Source: Colimorpha sp045222795 (GTDB lineage: Bacteria > Bacteroidota > Bacteroidia > Bacteroidales > P3). From it: a stretch of 22,139 nucleotides of DNA. This document shows positions 20,678 through 22,139 of the stretch, piece after piece (positions within the stretch are counted from its first letter, which is position 1; each line of letters starts with the position of its first letter). The notes under the pieces are model-generated. The model was given only the letters and a program-made list of their open reading frames with translations. It had not been told where the DNA came from and ran no database searches. A program made the translations under genes and the position numbers. The stretch is from assembly GCA_045222795.1 (NCBI GenBank), contig JBGUZF010000136.1, positions 1 to 22,139 of the forward strand. The letters are read 5' to 3'.

Positions 20678-21153
20678 TGCGAGGCTTGGAGCAATACGAT
20701 GTGAAGCTGCTGCTGGCGCTGGTGAAGAGCGTCGGCGGGCGGACGGATTTCTTCAAGGTGCTGGTGGAGGGACCGCATCCCGAGTTGGCGGCCTTCAGCA
20801 ACGCCGTCCGCGGCGACGACGACGCGATGGTGTGGCTCTTCAAGCACGACTTCGCCTGGCTGGCTATCCTCAGCAACGCCTGCGACGGCGACGAGAAGGC
20901 GCAGGAGTGGGTGCAGAAGAACCTTACCAAGGTCAACATGATGTACGCCCTCGCGGCGCGCCGCAACATCCCCGCCGTCAAGTGGCTTCTCTCACACCGC
21001 CTCGAGATATTCCTCATGCTGGCTCGCGAGACCGAGAAGTTCCTCGACTACCAGGATAAGGAGTACGCCTGGCCCTACGTGATGCATTTCGGAGGTCACC
21101 ACCGAGCCATTGAAGAGCTGGAAGAGTGGAACAAGGTGAAAGGTGAGAGGTGA
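20677..21153 (+). CDS. Unrecognised helical-repeat protein coupled to pheT
   Basis: 158 residues. No family was recognised. The start ATG shares one base with the pheT stop (TGATG), which implies translational coupling. Residues 36-110 form three consecutive 25-residue units that can be aligned by eye: LAAFSNAVRGDDDAMVWLFK, LAILSNACDGDEKAQEWVQK and MMYALAARRNIPAVKWLLSH. They look like helix-turn-helix hairpins resembling ankyrin or Sel1-type solenoids. The protein is soluble, with no signal peptide. The final residues VKGER and the stop codon come from a heptamer array (21133-21153), so the original C-terminus may have been altered. Codon use matches neighbouring genes, so it is probably real. 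Function unknown. Confidence 0.8.
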   Translation: MRGLEQYDVKLLLALVKSVGGRTDFFKVLVEGPHPELAAFSNAVRGDDDAMVWLFKHDFAWLAILSNACDGDEKAQEWVQKNLTKVNMMYALAARRNIPAVKWLLSHRLEIFLMLARETEKFLDYQDKEYAWPYVMHFGGHHRAIEELEEWNKVKGER

Positions 21154-21186
21154 GAGAAATTGAAAATTGAAAGTTGAAAATTGAAA
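21133..21186 (+). repeat. Two adjoining heptamer arrays (AAGGTGA and ATTGAAA types) between the helical-repeat gene and the RluB-type gene
   Basis: Units start at 21133 and 21140 (AAGGTGA) and 21147 (GAGGTGA), whose TGA (21151-21153) is the stop of the upstream gene. Then come 21159 and 21166 (ATTGAAA), 21173 (GTTGAAA) and 21180 (ATTGAAA). The arrays end two bases before the ATG at 21189, so the whole gap is repeat. A TTG at 21174 is in frame with the downstream gene but lies within the array. Confidence 0.9.
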
Positions 21187-21188
21187 AG

Positions 21189-22109
21189 ATGATAAAGAAA
21201 GACAACAGCAGACCGACCAAGGAAACAGGAAAGCCCATGAATCCGAGGGCGAATAAGGCCGATAGAAGTGATAGAGGCGATAGAACCGATAGGGGAGACA
21301 AGCCCTACAGGGCTACCAAGCCTGCACGCGGCTCGCGTCCCATGGGTAAGAAGCCTGCCGCTCCGCAAAAACCCAAGGAACCCCACGCCGAGGGAGCTAT
21401 GCGCCTCAACAAGTACATCGCCCATGCTGGCATCTGCTCGCGTCGTGAGGCCGACGAGCTTATTGCCGCCGGCAGCGTGAAGGTCAACGGCAAGGTGGTC
21501 ACCGAGATGGGCTATCAGGTGATGCCCGGCGACGAGGTAAGCTACGGCGGCGAGAAACTCCGCTCGGAGCGTCTGCGCTACTTCCTCCTCAACAAGCCCA
21601 AGGGCTTCATCACCACCACCGACGACCCGCAGGAACGCCGCACGGTGATGATGCTCATGGACGGCTGCTGCGCCGAGCGCATCTATCCCGTCGGCCGCCT
21701 CGACCGCGCCACCACAGGCCTGCTGCTCTTCACCAACGACGGCGAGCTGGCTAAGCGCCTCACGCATCCCTCCACGCAGGTCTACAAGATATATCAGGTA
21801 GAGCTTAACAAGCCCGTCACCAAGGAAGACATGAAGAAGCTCCTCGAGGGTATCGAGTTGGAGGACGGCCCCATGCATGTGGACGATATCCAGTATGCCG
21901 CCGTCGGCAAGACTATCGACAAGCGCATCGTGGGCGTCGAACTGCACAGCGGCCGCAACCGCATTGTGCGCCGCTTGTTTGAAGCCCTCGGCTACGACGT
22001 CCACAAACTCGACCGCACCACCTTCGCCGGCCTCACCAAGAAAGACCTCCCTCGCGGCCGCTGGAGAGAGTTGACGGATAAAGAGGTGGGGTTCCTCAAA
22101 ATGATATAA
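21189..22109 (+). CDS. rluB: RluB/RsuA-family pseudouridine synthase with a basic repetitive N-terminal tail
   Basis: 306 residues from the ATG at 21189. A TTG five codons earlier lies in a repeat array and is less likely. Residues 1-69 form a disordered, Lys/Arg/Pro-rich tail including DR-x repeats (25-36). The S4 RNA-binding domain follows (about 71-115, MRLNKYIAHAGICSRREADELI), then the pseudouridine synthase domain with the catalytic Asp172 in PVGRLDRATTGLLLFTNDG. Further motifs are NKPKGFITTTDD and SGRNRIVRRLFEALGY. Family members isomerise a uridine in rRNA (RluB: 23S helix 89 region; RsuA: 16S). The exact target cannot be told, but RluB-like is favoured by the tail and the RATTGLL motif. 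It probably follows the upstream genes in one transcript. Confidence 0.93.
   Translation: MIKKDNSRPTKETGKPMNPRANKADRSDRGDRTDRGDKPYRATKPARGSRPMGKKPAAPQKPKEPHAEGAMRLNKYIAHAGICSRREADELIAAGSVKVNGKVVTEMGYQVMPGDEVSYGGEKLRSERLRYFLLNKPKGFITTTDDPQERRTVMMLMDGCCAERIYPVGRLDRATTGLLLFTNDGELAKRLTHPSTQVYKIYQVELNKPVTKEDMKKLLEGIELEDGPMHVDDIQYAAVGKTIDKRIVGVELHSGRNRIVRRLFEALGYDVHKLDRTTFAGLTKKDLPRGRWRELTDKEVGFLKMI
21261..21296 (+). repeat. Four 9-bp coding repeats in the rluB tail
   Basis: Units start at 21261 (GATAGAAGT), 21270 (GATAGAGGC), 21279 (GATAGAACC) and 21288 (GATAGGGGA). They encode DRS, DRG, DRT and DRG. Unlike the 7-bp arrays the period is a multiple of three, as expected for a repeat kept in a coding frame. 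Confidence 0.85.
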
Positions 22110-22116
22110 TACAACT

Positions 22117-22139
22117 ATGGGTCACATTATAGCACTGGT
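22117..22139 (+). CDS. First codons of the next gene (cut by window edge), possibly GTPase Der
   Basis: An ATG 7 bases after the rluB stop opens a frame reading MGHIIAL up to the window end. This resembles the start of Der/EngA GTPases (M-x-x-I/V-V-A-I/L-V-G-R-P-N-V-G-K-S), but seven residues cannot settle it. The short spacing suggests the same operon. Confidence 0.35.

Overview
The window looks like chromosome of a member of the order Bacteroidales, probably a gut or rumen type. The evidence is promoters of the TAnnTTTG class with an upstream TTG about 19-21 bases away, BspA-like leucine-rich-repeat surface proteins, an ExbB/ExbD cluster with a paired ExbD, an F1 epsilon subunit cut down to its N-terminal domain, and an almost general lack of Shine-Dalgarno sequences (corA is an exception). 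No phage, insertion sequence, CRISPR array, tRNA or rRNA was seen.

Layout. 1-3668 (minus): two tandem BspA-like genes, the second cut by the window edge. 3669-4350: a divergent spacer with a cytosine-depleted microrepeat tract and duplicated promoter-like sequences. 4351-5277 (plus): corA. 5497-7906 (minus): an energy-transduction operon exbB - four-helix membrane protein - exbD - exbD, ending at a strong hairpin terminator. 8007-10810 (minus): a trans-polyprenyl diphosphate synthase, a TPR protein and a flavodoxin-like lipoprotein. 10939-13006 (plus): a good promoter, the SRP RNA gene (ffs, 4.5S-like), a ZIP metal transporter and prfB. 13015-17429 (minus): atpD-atpC-amidohydrolase-peptide-binding lipoprotein; the first three are joined by four-base ATGA overlaps. 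17430-18127: a divergent spacer with a 22-bp inverted repeat and an 11-mer array. 18128-22109 (plus): pheT, an unrecognised small gene coupled to it by TGATG, and an RluB-type pseudouridine synthase, followed by the first codons of another gene.

How the genes work together. The exb operon would energise TonB-dependent outer-membrane import, with the ATP synthase genes handling the same proton gradient. SRP RNA, prfB, pheT and rluB are translation and targeting functions. CorA and ZIP handle divalent metals.

The most unusual thing is not a gene. Short tandem arrays with a unit of exactly 7 bp (a few 8 or 11 bp), each locus with its own variant, fill almost the whole gap between several co-directional genes. 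They supply stop codons to two of them and lie in frame inside two housekeeping-type genes (pheT and the amidohydrolase). At least a dozen arrays occur in 22 kb. I know of no named family for them; this is the main candidate for an undescribed feature.
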